The position numbers and the translations under genes were made by a program. Below are positions 54,878 to 62,755 of a DNA stretch of 64,000 nucleotides, one piece after another. The stretch is from positions 1-64,000 of the forward strand of contig NZ_JRJG01000015.1 of assembly GCF_000759435.1 (NCBI RefSeq). The letters run 5' to 3'. Below the pieces are notes generated by a model that worked only from the letters and a program-made list of their open reading frames with translations, made no database searches and was not told where the DNA came from. Positions within the stretch are counted from its first letter, which is position 1. Every line of letters starts with the position of its first letter. The DNA is from Hoeflea sp. BAL378. GTDB taxonomy: Bacteria; Pseudomonadota; Alphaproteobacteria; Rhizobiales; Rhizobiaceae.

Positions 54878-55846
54878 ATGTCCTTGTCCCGGCGCAGTCT
54901 TCTCGGGGGAGCCGCGGCCGCCTGCGCTGCGGCCTTTGGCGGCGGCTATGCGGCGGGGGCCTACAGGGAGGCGGTCAGCGCGGCGCATCTGCGGCTTGCG
55001 CGGAGATCGAGCCTGGTCGCCACGCGGTTCGGCGATCTCGAATACGCCGTCGAAGGGCGCGGCGATCCGCTGATGATGGTCCATGGCACCGGAGGCGGCT
55101 TCGACCAGGGCCTGCTGTTCGCCGGGGGGCTGATCCTGCGCGGGCGCCAGGTGATCGCGCCGTCCCGGTTCGGCTATCTCCGCAGTGCCTTTCCCGCCGA
55201 TCCGTCGCCCGAGAACCAGGCGGATGCCTTTGCCTCCCTGCTCGATCATCTGCGCATCGAGAGGATCCCGGTGGCCGGCGGATCGGCGGGCGCGTTGCCG
55301 GCGGCGCAGTTCGCCCTGCGCCATCCGGACCGGTGCTCGCATCTCATCCTGCTGGTCCCGGCCATGAACCTCAGAAACCGCGATCCCGTCGACTTCACCC
55401 CGCTCCAGCAGGCGCTGGTGGGCCGGCTGCTGTCCTCGGACGCCTGGTTCTGGGCCGCGAGCCGGCTGGCGCCGGACCAGGTGATGGGGACGCTGCTCGC
55501 CACCGATCCGGCGCTGCTCGACTCGGTCTCCGCGTCCGAGCGGGAACGGGCGCGGCTGGTGCTCGACGCGCTGATGCCGATCCGCCCGCGCAGGCAGGGC
55601 ATGATCCAGGACGGCCGGATGGCGGGCAGTCCCGCGGACATCGATCTGGCGCGGATCAAGGCCCCGACACTGATCCTCTCGGCCGAGGACGACCGCTTCG
55701 GCACCGCGGGGACCGCGCGCGTCATCGCCGCAAGGATCCCGGACGCCAAGCTCGTGGTCTACCCGTCGGGCGGGCATCTCTGGCTCGGCCATGACGACGA
55801 GGTGAGCGCAGAAATCGCCAGTTTCGTCGGTAGCCGCGCCGGCTGA
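54878..55846 (+). CDS. Alpha/beta hydrolase with twin-arginine-type signal
   Basis: The 322-residue protein starts with SRRSLLGGAAAACAAAFGGG, a twin-arginine-like export signal (or a signal anchor). The fold shows the oxyanion stretch MMVHGTGGGFDQG, the nucleophile elbow GGSAGALPA, the acid in ILSAEDDRFG and the histidine in YPSGGHLWLGH, so the catalytic triad is complete. TTGGAGGG precedes the ATG. The substrate is unknown; the export signal suggests action outside the cytosol. Confidence 0.85.
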   Translation: MSLSRRSLLGGAAAACAAAFGGGYAAGAYREAVSAAHLRLARRSSLVATRFGDLEYAVEGRGDPLMMVHGTGGGFDQGLLFAGGLILRGRQVIAPSRFGYLRSAFPADPSPENQADAFASLLDHLRIERIPVAGGSAGALPAAQFALRHPDRCSHLILLVPAMNLRNRDPVDFTPLQQALVGRLLSSDAWFWAASRLAPDQVMGTLLATDPALLDSVSASERERARLVLDALMPIRPRRQGMIQDGRMAGSPADIDLARIKAPTLILSAEDDRFGTAGTARVIAARIPDAKLVVYPSGGHLWLGHDDEVSAEIASFVGSRAG

Positions 55847-55927
55847 GCCGGTCCCAGCGCCATTCCGCCCCTCGCGGCGCGCGGCGGATCTGTGCCATAG
55901 TGCGGCTCTTCCCACGAAAGCGATTCC

Positions 55928-57790
55928 ATGCCGCAGACCCAAAACCAGACCGACGTCCTGTTCGACAGCCCCGCCGCCGCGGATCCGCTCGCCGTGCTCA
56001 AGCGCGTCTACGGCTATCCGGCGTTCCGCGGCCGCCAGGCGGAGGTGGTGGACCGGGTGGTGTCGGGCGGCGATGCGGTGGTGCTGTTTCCGACCGGCGC
56101 CGGAAAGTCGCTCTGCTTCCAGATCCCGGCGCTCTGCCGCCCGGGCGTGGGAATCGTCGTCTCGCCGCTGATCGCGCTGATGCGCGACCAGGTGGAGGCG
56201 CTCAAGCAACTAGGCGTGCGCGCCGCGGCCCTCAATTCCTCGCTCAGCCGCGAGGAATTCATGGATGTCCGCTCGGCCATCGCCCGCGGCGAGCTCGACC
56301 TTCTCTATGTCACGCCCGAGCGCATCGTCACGCAGGGCTTCAAGGACATGATCGGTAACGCGAAGATCGCGCTGTTTGCCATCGACGAAGCCCATTGCGT
56401 CTCGCAATGGGGGCATGATTTCCGCCCCGAATACCGCGAGCTCGGCCATCTGGGCGAGGCCTATCCCGGCGTGCCGCGCATCGCGCTGACGGCGACCGCG
56501 GACCCGCACACCCGCGAGGACATCATCGACAAATTGGGCCTTCGCACGGCCGAGGTCTTCACCACCTCGTTCGACCGGCCCAACATCGCCTACGAGATCG
56601 TCGAGCGCGACCAGCCGCGCCAGCAACTGCTGCGCTTTCTCGCCCGCCACAAGGGCTCGAGCGGCATCGTCTACTGCCTGTCGCGCGCCAAGGTCGAGGA
56701 CACCGCCGAGTGGCTCAACAAGCAGGGGATAAGGGCCAAGGCCTATCATGCCGGCATGGAGCGCGCCGACCGCGAGATGAACCAGGACGCCTTCCTTAAG
56801 GAGGAGGACCTGTGCCTGGTCGCCACCGTCGCCTTCGGCATGGGCATCGACAAGCCCAATGTCCGCTATGTCGCCCATCTCGATCTGCCGGGCTCAGTCG
56901 AGGCCTATTACCAGGAAACCGGCCGCGCCGGCCGTGACGGCCTGCCGTCGGACGCCTGGATGACCTATGGCATGGCCGACGTGATTCAGCGCGGCCGGAT
57001 GATCGACGGCGGCACCTCGACGGAAGACGTCAAGCGCGTCGAGCGCGCCAAGCTCAACGCGCTGCTCGGCATCTGCGAAAGCGCCGGCTGCCGCAGGCAG
57101 GCGATCCTCGCCCATTTCGGCGAGGCGCACAAAGGCAATTGCGGCAATTGCGACACCTGCCTGAAGCCTGTCGAGACCTGGGACGGGACCGACGCCGCCA
57201 TCAAGGCGCTGGCCGCGATCTACCGCACCGGCGAGCGCTTCGGCGCCGGCCACCTGATCGACGTGCTGATGGGCAATGAGAACGACAAGACCGCGCGATT
57301 CGGCCACACCGAGATGCCGGTCTTCGGCGCAGGCAGGGACATCCCGGCCAAGACCTGGCAGTCGGTCTACCGCCAGTTGCTGGCGGCGGGCCTGGTCAGC
57401 GTCGACCACGAGGCCTTCGGCGCGCTGAAGCTCGTGCCGGACGAGGCCCGCGCGGTGTTCAAGCACGAGCGCGAGGTCCGCTTCCGCAAGGACCGCCCGG
57501 CGGCAGCGAAAGGGTCACGCCGCCAGTCATCGGGCGCATCGAGCGCCAAATCCGCGCTGGAGCCGGCCGATGGCGAACTGTTCGAGGCGCTGCGCGCAGC
57601 AAGGATGGCGATCGCCAAGGAACTCTCGGTGCCGCCCTATGTGGTGTTCCCCGACACCACGCTGGTGGCCTTCGCCACCGAGCGGCCCATGGACCGCGAG
57701 GCGCTGCTGTCCATCTCCGGCGTCGGCCAGTCCAAGCTGGAGCGCTATGGCGACGCGTTCCTCAAGGTCATTCGCGAGTTCGGGCGGTAA
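55928..57790 (+). CDS. recQ: ATP-dependent DNA helicase RecQ
   Basis: The 620-residue 3'-5' helicase acts in recombination and fork repair. The order is helicase motif 0 [14 protein letters not shown], Walker [18 protein letters not shown] in [20 protein letters not shown], motif [15 protein letters not shown], the RQC zinc site with cysteines in [10 protein letters not shown] and GNCGNCDTC, a winged helix, and a C-terminal HRDC domain ([27 protein letters not shown]). It is complete and of normal length. It converges with the LysR gene at 57821. Confidence 0.97.
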   Translation: MPQTQNQTDVLFDSPAAADPLAVLKRVYGYPAFRGRQAEVVDRVVSGGDAVVLFPTGAGKSLCFQIPALCRPGVGIVVSPLIALMRDQVEALKQLGVRAAALNSSLSREEFMDVRSAIARGELDLLYVTPERIVTQGFKDMIGNAKIALFAIDEAHCVSQWGHDFRPEYRELGHLGEAYPGVPRIALTATADPHTREDIIDKLGLRTAEVFTTSFDRPNIAYEIVERDQPRQQLLRFLARHKGSSGIVYCLSRAKVEDTAEWLNKQGIRAKAYHAGMERADREMNQDAFLKEEDLCLVATVAFGMGIDKPNVRYVAHLDLPGSVEAYYQETGRAGRDGLPSDAWMTYGMADVIQRGRMIDGGTSTEDVKRVERAKLNALLGICESAGCRRQAILAHFGEAHKGNCGNCDTCLKPVETWDGTDAAIKALAAIYRTGERFGAGHLIDVLMGNENDKTARFGHTEMPVFGAGRDIPAKTWQSVYRQLLAAGLVSVDHEAFGALKLVPDEARAVFKHEREVRFRKDRPAAAKGSRRQSSGASSAKSALEPADGELFEALRAARMAIAKELSVPPYVVFPDTTLVAFATERPMDREALLSISGVGQSKLERYGDAFLKVIREFGR

Positions 57791-57820
57791 GCTTCGCGGC
57801 GGATCCCTTCGCCGGACGTC

Positions 57821-58735
57821 TCATTTGTCCGGCTGCCGGCGGGGCGGCGCCTTCTCGACCAGGAAGTCGACAAAGGCCCTGACCCGCGGCAGGTGCTGGC
57901 GGCCGGGCGGCATCAGCGCGGTGATCGGCACGGGTTCGGAGATGTGGCACTCCTCCAGGAGCGGCACCAGCCTTCCGTCGGCGATGGCGTCCTCGATGAC
58001 GAAGCTCGCTAGCCGGACGATGCCGAGGCCCGCCAGTGCCATTTCCGCCAGGATGTCGGCATTGTCGCAGGACACCGCCGGCCGGACCTGGACCTGCGTC
58101 ACCTTGCCGTCGACCAGGAGCGGCCATTCCGACAGCCGGGCGAGGCCGGCGATCTGCAGGCAGGTGTGGCCGGCAAGGTCGGAGGCCTGTGTCGGCGCGC
58201 CGTGGCGGGCGAGATAGGCGGGGCTCGCCGCGATCACCCGCCGGGCCTCGCCCAGCCGCCGCGCCACCAGGCTCGAATCGGCGAGCGGCCCGGTCCGGAC
58301 CGCCACGTCCACCTGGTCGCCGATCACGTCGATCCGCCGGTCGGCGACCGAGACCATCAGCTCGATTTCGGGATAGCGCTCCCTGAACTCGGGCAGCACC
58401 GGCGCCAGACGGTGCTTGGCGTAGGCGGTTCCCGTGTTGACCCTGATCAGGCCGCGCGGCTTGCCCCGCGCCGCCATCACCTCGGCCTCCGTCGCCTCGA
58501 TGGCGGCGAGGATCTCGCGGCCGCGGGAGAGCAGCGTCTCGCCTTCCGCCGTCAGCATCAGCCGCCGGGTCGTGCGCTGCAGCAGCTTCACCCCCAGCCG
58601 GTCCTCGAGCCGCGTCACCGCCTTGGAGACGCCCGACGGGGTGAGCCCGGTTTCCTCCGCCGCGGCCGCGAAGCCGCCGCGCTCCACAACGCGCACGAAG
58701 ATGGCAATCTCGTCGGAGGCGGCGGTCTTATTCAT
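57821..58735 (-). CDS. LysR-family transcriptional regulator (AaeR/PtxR-like)
   Basis: The 304-residue regulator has the N-terminal helix-turn-helix (EIAIFVRVVERGGFAAAAEETGLTPSGVSKAVTRLEDRLGVKLLQRTTRR, residues about 8-57 by pattern) and an effector-binding domain from about residue 90. The start at 58735 gives the usual short lead before the helix-turn-helix; an ATG at 58771 would add 12 residues. It is divergent from the small basic gene and tautomerase gene, the likely targets. Confidence 0.9.
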   Translation of the reverse strand: MNKTAASDEIAIFVRVVERGGFAAAAEETGLTPSGVSKAVTRLEDRLGVKLLQRTTRRLMLTAEGETLLSRGREILAAIEATEAEVMAARGKPRGLIRVNTGTAYAKHRLAPVLPEFRERYPEIELMVSVADRRIDVIGDQVDVAVRTGPLADSSLVARRLGEARRVIAASPAYLARHGAPTQASDLAGHTCLQIAGLARLSEWPLLVDGKVTQVQVRPAVSCDNADILAEMALAGLGIVRLASFVIEDAIADGRLVPLLEECHISEPVPITALMPPGRQHLPRVRAFVDFLVEKAPPRRQPDK

Positions 58736-58840
58736 GACTGGAATTCCGGAGTGTAGGCGAGGATCGATCAATTATCTTCTGCCGTAACTCTAATACACCT
58801 TTCTCCAACGGCAAAGGCACCGGTGTGAAAGGAGACCCTC

Positions 58841-59035
58841 ATGACCAGATCGCGCAGCCAGGCCTCGCCCGCCGCGGGCCATCCGATGGAAGAGGTCCCC
58901 GATTTTCCGCTCTACCGCGCCCGCGCGCATTCTCAGCGGCAGATGGCGATCAACGCGGCGGTCCGCGCTATGTGGCGACGGGTGCGCCATCCCGGCGCCG
59001 TCACCGAGCGCGACGCGCGCCTGCTCGCGGGGTGA
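58841..59035 (+). CDS. Small basic hypothetical protein, 64 residues
   Basis: No family recognised. It is Arg/Ala-rich with a probable amphipathic helix in the second half (SQRQMAINAAVRAMWRRVRH). The ATG is preceded by GAAAGGAG at a good distance, which argues for real translation. It stands between the LysR gene and the tautomerase gene and may be co-transcribed with the latter. Confidence 0.6.
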   Translation: MTRSRSQASPAAGHPMEEVPDFPLYRARAHSQRQMAINAAVRAMWRRVRHPGAVTERDARLLAG

Positions 59036-59115
59036 GCACGTCGAACGTCTTCCAGCCATCCATCCACCTTCACCGGCTCCTGTCCGGAGCGCCAATTTCA
59101 AGCAGGGAAAACCCC

Positions 59116-59514
59116 ATGCCACTGGTTACCTTCCATGTTCCACGTTCGCTCGCGCCAGAGCGCGTCTCCGGGCTGTGCGACGCCGTGCACGAGGCGCTGG
59201 TGGACATCGCCCGTGTTCCGGCCGATGACCGGTTTCAGATCCTGTGCCGTCACGATCCGGCGGACCTGCGCATCGATCGCACCTTTCTCGGCGTCAACCG
59301 CGGTCCGGAAGCGGTGATCGTGGAAATCACCTTCCGGATGGGCCGGACCGAAAGCCAGAAGCGGGCGCTGTTCAGCCGGATCGCCAGTTCGGCCTTCGCC
59401 AAGGCAAGCCTGCGGCCGAACGACGTGATGATCGTCCTGACCGAGAACACCTCGCTGGACTGGAGCTTCGGCGGCGGCATCGCCCAATATGCCCAGGCGC
59501 CGGCTCCCGTCTAA
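59116..59514 (+). CDS. Tautomerase-superfamily protein
   Basis: The 132-residue protein begins Met-Pro, so cleavage of the methionine exposes the catalytic N-terminal proline of the tautomerase superfamily. PLVTFHVPRSLAPERVSGL, then IARVPADDRFQIL, VIVEITFRMGRTESQKRALFSRI and the C-terminal NDVMIVLTENTSLDWSFGGGIAQY match the double-length tautomerase-like family often controlled by a LysR gene. Likely substrates are enol or keto acids; the natural one is unknown. Confidence 0.87.
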   Translation: MPLVTFHVPRSLAPERVSGLCDAVHEALVDIARVPADDRFQILCRHDPADLRIDRTFLGVNRGPEAVIVEITFRMGRTESQKRALFSRIASSAFAKASLRPNDVMIVLTENTSLDWSFGGGIAQYAQAPAPV

Positions 59515-59541
59515 GCCGGGGGATGCTGGGGCCCAAAACGA

Positions 59542-59578
59542 TTTCGGCCCCGATCGGAGCTGCCGATCGGGGCCGAAA
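59542..59578. terminator. Strong hairpin between convergent genes, bidirectional terminator
   Basis: A perfect 16-bp stem (59542-59557 with 59563-59578) and a 5-nt loop. On the minus strand it is followed by TCGTTTT, so it terminates the gene at 59600-60169 best. It also lies 28 nt after the tautomerase stop on the plus strand. Confidence 0.85.
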
Positions 59579-59599
59579 GTCTGTCCGGGAGGTGGGCCG

Positions 59600-60169
59600 T
59601 CAGGCTTCCCGCTTGCTCAAAAGCGGAAGGCCCAGCGTCGAGGAGAACGGCGTGGTGCGCTCCCTGATCAGCCCGGCCGAGGGACCCGATTTGACCAGGC
59701 CCGACCAGGGGCCGGTGTCGCGGCTGGTGATCGCGGGCAGGAACTTCCTGCCCGACAGGATCATCGCGTCGCGCGGCAGCAGCGACGTGGCGCGCTGCCG
59801 GTAGACCTTCGGCGGAAGCGCGGCTTCGGCCGGCACATGCACCTCGTCGCGCACGCCGAGATCGATCGGGTCGAAACTGTCGAGCACGCCCTCGGCGACG
59901 AACGACGTGCCGATCGGCGCCCGCACCACGACCAGCGCATTGCCTTCGAGGATCCTGGGCGCGTAGACGGCGGCGGATCTGGGGATGACGCCGGCCTTGG
60001 ACAGCGCCGCATGGATGGCGGCGAGCGACTCGACCGCAAGCTCGGTCTCGATCGCCGGCCCGGCAATCACATCATAGTGCTTGTCGCGGAACTGCTTCGC
60101 CGCCAGGGCGTTCGCCGCGGCGCTGGCGCGCTCAGGCGTTTCATAAAGTCGCGTAATCAGCGTTGTCAT
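59600..60169 (-). CDS. Protein of unknown function divergent from the puc operon
   Basis: The 189-residue protein has no signal peptide or membrane segment. Residues 1-75 (LITRLYETPERASAAANALAAKQF, then YDVIAGPAIETELAVESLAAIHAALSKAGV) resemble the small alpha/beta stress-protein fold in which a strand and helix handle residue pairs (YflT-like), seen in pieces only. The second half (GNALVVVRAPIGTSFVAEGVLDSFDPID) may repeat the fold, and the tail is basic. It shares a regulatory region carrying PpsR- and FNR-type sites with pucB, so a role in antenna assembly or photo-oxidative stress is possible (inference). Confidence 0.65.
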   Translation of the reverse strand: MTTLITRLYETPERASAAANALAAKQFRDKHYDVIAGPAIETELAVESLAAIHAALSKAGVIPRSAAVYAPRILEGNALVVVRAPIGTSFVAEGVLDSFDPIDLGVRDEVHVPAEAALPPKVYRQRATSLLPRDAMILSGRKFLPAITSRDTGPWSGLVKSGPSAGLIRERTTPFSSTLGLPLLSKREA

Positions 60170-60227
60170 GATGTCTCCGTGCGTTTGAGCCCTGTCTGGA
60201 TGGCAAAATCATAGGGCGAACGGGGGG

Positions 60228-60241
60228 TTGATTCAAGCCAA
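60228..60241. promoter_or_regulatory. FNR-like site upstream of puc
   Basis: TTGAT-TCAA-GCCAA matches TTGAY-N4-RTCAA with one mismatch (C for T). FnrL is known to activate puc genes in Rhodobacter, and an fnrL-type gene lies at 42949 here. It is 330 nt from pucB and only 59 nt from the divergent gene, so it may serve that gene instead. Confidence 0.42.
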
Positions 60242-60270
60242 TTATGTCACGCAAACATAACAATCATGGA

Positions 60271-60288
60271 TGTCAAGTCAATTTGACG
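60271..60288. promoter_or_regulatory. PpsR/CrtJ-type site 1 (TGTC-N10-GACg)
   Basis: TGTC at 60271-60274 and GACG at 60285-60288, 10 nt apart, match the PpsR consensus TGTC-N10-GACA with one mismatch. The inner bases continue the dyad (TGTCAA with TTGACG). PpsR represses photosynthesis genes in oxygen and light. Confidence 0.55.
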
Positions 60289-60388
60289 CAGTCAATTCAC
60301 AGCGAACTTTTGCCCTCCTGCGCGACCAAATAATTGAAAGAATTTGGCGAATCTGGCGGGGCGGGGAGACTGCGACGACATGGCAAAG

Positions 60389-60406
60389 CGTCAATAAGAG
60401 TTGACA
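60389..60406. promoter_or_regulatory. PpsR/CrtJ-type site 2 overlapping the -35 box
   Basis: CGTC at 60389-60392 and GACA at 60403-60406, 10 nt apart, match TGTC-N10-GACA with one mismatch. The right half lies inside the TTGACA (60401-60406) that would be the -35 element for pucBA, so binding would block RNA polymerase. The two sites are 118 nt apart, compatible with cooperative looping. Confidence 0.55.
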
Positions 60407-60557
60407 CTTGAAACCGTAAAAAGATTGTGACAACTTAGCTGTTGGCAAAGTCCGGGGACGAGTGCGCGCAAGCGTGGGCGTTGAGTGGATTGGCCAGTCT
60501 GGACCCGTTGCGGATCCCGCGCGGGCCTTAATACTACCGCCTGAAGGAGATGGCGCA

Positions 60558-60713
60558 ATGAATTATGATCCTGACAAAGTATGGCCATCAGGCCTGACCA
60601 TCGGGGAGGCGGAAGAGCTTCACCGGCATATCATCGACGGCACGCGTGTATTCGGGTTTATCGCCATCGTGGCGCATATTCTCGCCTATGTTTACACGCC
60701 CTGGTTCGGGTGA
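60558..60713 (+). CDS. pucB: Light-harvesting LH2 complex beta polypeptide
   Basis: The 51-residue single-helix membrane protein binds bacteriochlorophyll in the peripheral antenna. GLTIGEAEELHRHIIDGTRVFG is the LH2 beta N-terminus, with H22 and R30 at positions that contact the B800 pigment, and H40 in FIAIVAHILAY is the ligand of the B850 bacteriochlorophyll. The end YTPWFG matches the family; the preceding AYVY is slightly LH1-like. AAGGAG lies 8 nt before the ATG. GTRVFG separates it from LH1 beta (PufB). pucA follows after 12 nt. Confidence 0.93.
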   Translation: MNYDPDKVWPSGLTIGEAEELHRHIIDGTRVFGFIAIVAHILAYVYTPWFG

Positions 60714-60725
60714 GGGGAGAGCGCT

Positions 60726-61064
60726 ATGAACAACGCAAAACTCTGGCTCGTGGTCAAGCCGACCGTCGGCGTGCCGCTGTTTCTTACGGCCGTTGCGGTG
60801 AGTTCCTTCGCCACCCACGTTGCGGTGATGAAGTACTCCAAATGGTTGCCGGAATTCTATGCCGGCGCCGTGATCGAAAAACAGGCTGATGTCGCTATGG
60901 CCGGCCCTGGCTCCAATGCGGTTGTCGTCTTCGACAGCGGCTTGAGCCTGGCCTCCGGCGGAGCGCAGCAGGGCGTCGTGGTTCTGCCTGACGGCCGCAC
61001 CGCACGCGTGGTTTTCGAAGATCAGACTCCGATCGACGGCACCAAGACAGCATCGCTTGAATAG
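60726..61064 (+). CDS. pucA: Light-harvesting LH2 complex alpha polypeptide with long C-terminal extension
   Basis: Residues 1-47 are an LH2 alpha chain: MNNAKLWLVVKPTVGVPL with Met1 that ligates B800, one membrane helix, and H31 (the B850 ligand) at the canonical number. W40 is followed by LPEFY, so positions 44 and 45, which hydrogen-bond B850, are Phe and Tyr rather than Tyr-Tyr or Tyr-Trp. Residues 48-112 are an extra soluble tail of about 65 residues (VVVFDSGLSLASGG, VVVLPDGRTARVVFEDQ). Usual alpha chains have 50-60 residues; one known Rhodobacter PucA2 also carries a long tail. The tail would face the periplasm. Confidence 0.92.
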   Translation: MNNAKLWLVVKPTVGVPLFLTAVAVSSFATHVAVMKYSKWLPEFYAGAVIEKQADVAMAGPGSNAVVVFDSGLSLASGGAQQGVVVLPDGRTARVVFEDQTPIDGTKTASLE

Positions 61065-61104
61065 GGCTTTGCTTGCGGTTGGTGTCATCGCATTCACCGC
61101 GAAT

Positions 61105-61136
61105 GAAGGCCGGGATCCCCCAGGGTCCCGACCTTC
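61105..61136 (+). terminator. Hairpin between pucBA and pucC
   Basis: A GC-rich stem of about 13 pairs (61105-61118 with 61123-61136, one mismatch and one G-U) with a 4-nt loop, 40 nt after the pucA stop and without a T-run. In other phototrophs such a structure stabilises the short pucBA message over the pucBAC read-through. Confidence 0.7.
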
Positions 61137-61320
61137 GTGCCGTTTCCCGCAGGGCCGTGCGTCAGCCCCCGCGCGTTTGCGCAGGTGTGACGCGGCGTAG
61201 CAGCCGGTCGGCTGCCGGCCCGGGCCTGCCCGGAATCCACCCGGTCTCGCCGCTGCGCCTGACCCCTTGGGGCGGCTGGCGCGGCGACCATGACGACGAT
61301 GAGAGAGCGTGGGGCGTCAC

Positions 61321-62730
61321 ATGAATCGCTTCAGTCGAAAAGCCATGCAGAGCTGGGCGAGCCTCGGGCCGCGGTTCCTGCCTTTCGCCGACGTGGCGAC
61401 CGACGACCTGCCGCTGAGCCGCCTGCTCAGGCTGTCGCTGTTCCAGGTGTCGGTCGGCATGGCGCTGGTCCTGCTGGTGGGCACGCTCAACCGGGTCATG
61501 ATCGTCGAACTCACGGTGCCCGCGTCGCTGGTGGGGGTGATGATCGCGCTGCCGATCGTCTTCGCGCCGTTTCGTGCCCTGATCGGCTTCAGGTCCGATG
61601 TCCATAGTTCGGCGCTCGGCTGGCGGCGCGTGCCGTTCATCTGGCGCGGCACCATGCTTCAGTTCGGCGGCCTGGCGATCATGCCGTTTGCGCTGCTGGT
61701 GCTGGGCGGCCAGGGCCATGCAAATTCCGCTCCGGTCTGGATCGGCTATCTCGGCGCCGCCACCGCGTTTCTCCTTGTCGGCGCCGGGCTGCACATGGTG
61801 CAGACGGTCGGCCTGGCGCTCGCCACCGATCTCGCCCCCGTCGAGGATCAGCCCAAGGTGGTCGGCCTCATGTATGTCATGCTGCTCGCCGGCATGATTT
61901 TCAGCGCCCTGGTGTTCGGCCTGGCGCTCGAGAATTTCAGTCCCGGCCGGCTGGTCCAGGTCATCCAGGCCTCCGCAGTGGCGACCGTTGTGCTCAACGT
62001 GCTGGCGCTGTGGAAGATGGAGGCGCGGCACAGCCGGCCCGGAGCTGTCCGGGGCGAGGCGAGGGCGGAAACGCCCGAATTCGCCGCATCCTGGGAGAAG
62101 CTCATCAACGGCGGCCAGGCCAAGCGGCGGCTGATGGTCGTCGGGCTCGGCACGCTCGGATTCGGCATGGCCGATGTGCTGCTCGAGCCCTATGGCGGGC
62201 AGGTTCTCGCGCTCAGCGTGGCCGACACCACCAAGCTTACTGCAATCCTGGCCTTTGGCAGCCTGCTGGGCTTTGCCTGGGCGTCCCGCGTGCTCGGTCG
62301 CGGCTTCGACCCGCTGATGATGGCGGGCTACGGCGCGCTGGTCGGCGTGCCCGGCTTTCTCGCCATCTGCCTTGCCGCGCCGCTGGGCTGGCCGTTCCTG
62401 TTCGTCGGCGGAACCGCGCTGATCGGCTTCGGCGCCGGCCTGTTCGGCCACGGCACGCTGACGGCGACGATGCAGCTTGCGCCGCGCGAGCAGATCGGCC
62501 TGGCGCTCGGCACCTGGGGCGCGGTCCAGGCCACCACCGCGGGCGTCGGCATCGCCTTCGGCAGCATGATGCGCGACATCATCCTGGCGCTGCCGATCGG
62601 CTCCTGGTTCGGCGCCGCGACCCCCTATATTTCCGTCTATGCGCTGGAGATCCTGTTCCTGCTCGCGGCTCTCGCCGTCATCGCGCCCCTGCTGCGCGGC
62701 CGCGCCACGCCGGGCCTGAGCGCCTCGTAG
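61321..62730 (+). CDS. pucC: PucC/LhaA-type light-harvesting assembly transporter (BCD family MFS)
   Basis: The 469-residue protein has about 12 membrane helices and belongs to the bacteriochlorophyll-delivery branch of the major facilitator superfamily. Family stretches are LPLSRLLRLSLFQVSVGMALVLLVGTLNRVMIVEL (residues about 27-60), FRALIGFRSDVHSSALGWRRVPFIWRGTMLQFGG, and DVLLEPYGGQVLALSV. PucC is needed for LH2 assembly. It follows pucBA by 256 nt in the same direction. The ATG at 61321 is used; a GTG at 61309 is in frame. LhaA (LH1 assembly) is a close relative, but the context favours PucC. Confidence 0.92.
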   Translation: MNRFSRKAMQSWASLGPRFLPFADVATDDLPLSRLLRLSLFQVSVGMALVLLVGTLNRVMIVELTVPASLVGVMIALPIVFAPFRALIGFRSDVHSSALGWRRVPFIWRGTMLQFGGLAIMPFALLVLGGQGHANSAPVWIGYLGAATAFLLVGAGLHMVQTVGLALATDLAPVEDQPKVVGLMYVMLLAGMIFSALVFGLALENFSPGRLVQVIQASAVATVVLNVLALWKMEARHSRPGAVRGEARAETPEFAASWEKLINGGQAKRRLMVVGLGTLGFGMADVLLEPYGGQVLALSVADTTKLTAILAFGSLLGFAWASRVLGRGFDPLMMAGYGALVGVPGFLAICLAAPLGWPFLFVGGTALIGFGAGLFGHGTLTATMQLAPREQIGLALGTWGAVQATTAGVGIAFGSMMRDIILALPIGSWFGAATPYISVYALEILFLLAALAVIAPLLRGRATPGLSAS

Positions 62731-62755
62731 CTTCGCCGGGCCGGGACGAATCAGG

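Larger units (their letters stand above)
60170..60557. promoter_or_regulatory. puc upstream control region, 388 nt
   Basis: The region is markedly AT-richer than its surroundings and contains no gene. It holds an FNR-like site, two PpsR/CrtJ-type dyads, a consensus TTGACA at 60401-60406 that overlaps the second dyad, and a further dyad TGACAAC-TTAGCT-GTTGGCA at 60428-60447. AAGGAG precedes pucB. A clear -10 box was not found, in keeping with activator-dependent puc promoters. Confidence 0.7.

Noticed and set aside
60284-60296. TTGACGCAGTCAA as an FNR box in the puc region
   Set aside because: The half sites are one base too close for the 4-nt spacing of FNR sites.
60558-60713. pucB as LH1 beta (pufB)
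   Set aside because: GTRVFG, the neighbouring alpha chain with MNNAK start and His31, and the pucC-type gene fit LH2; the LH1 partners pufLM are absent.
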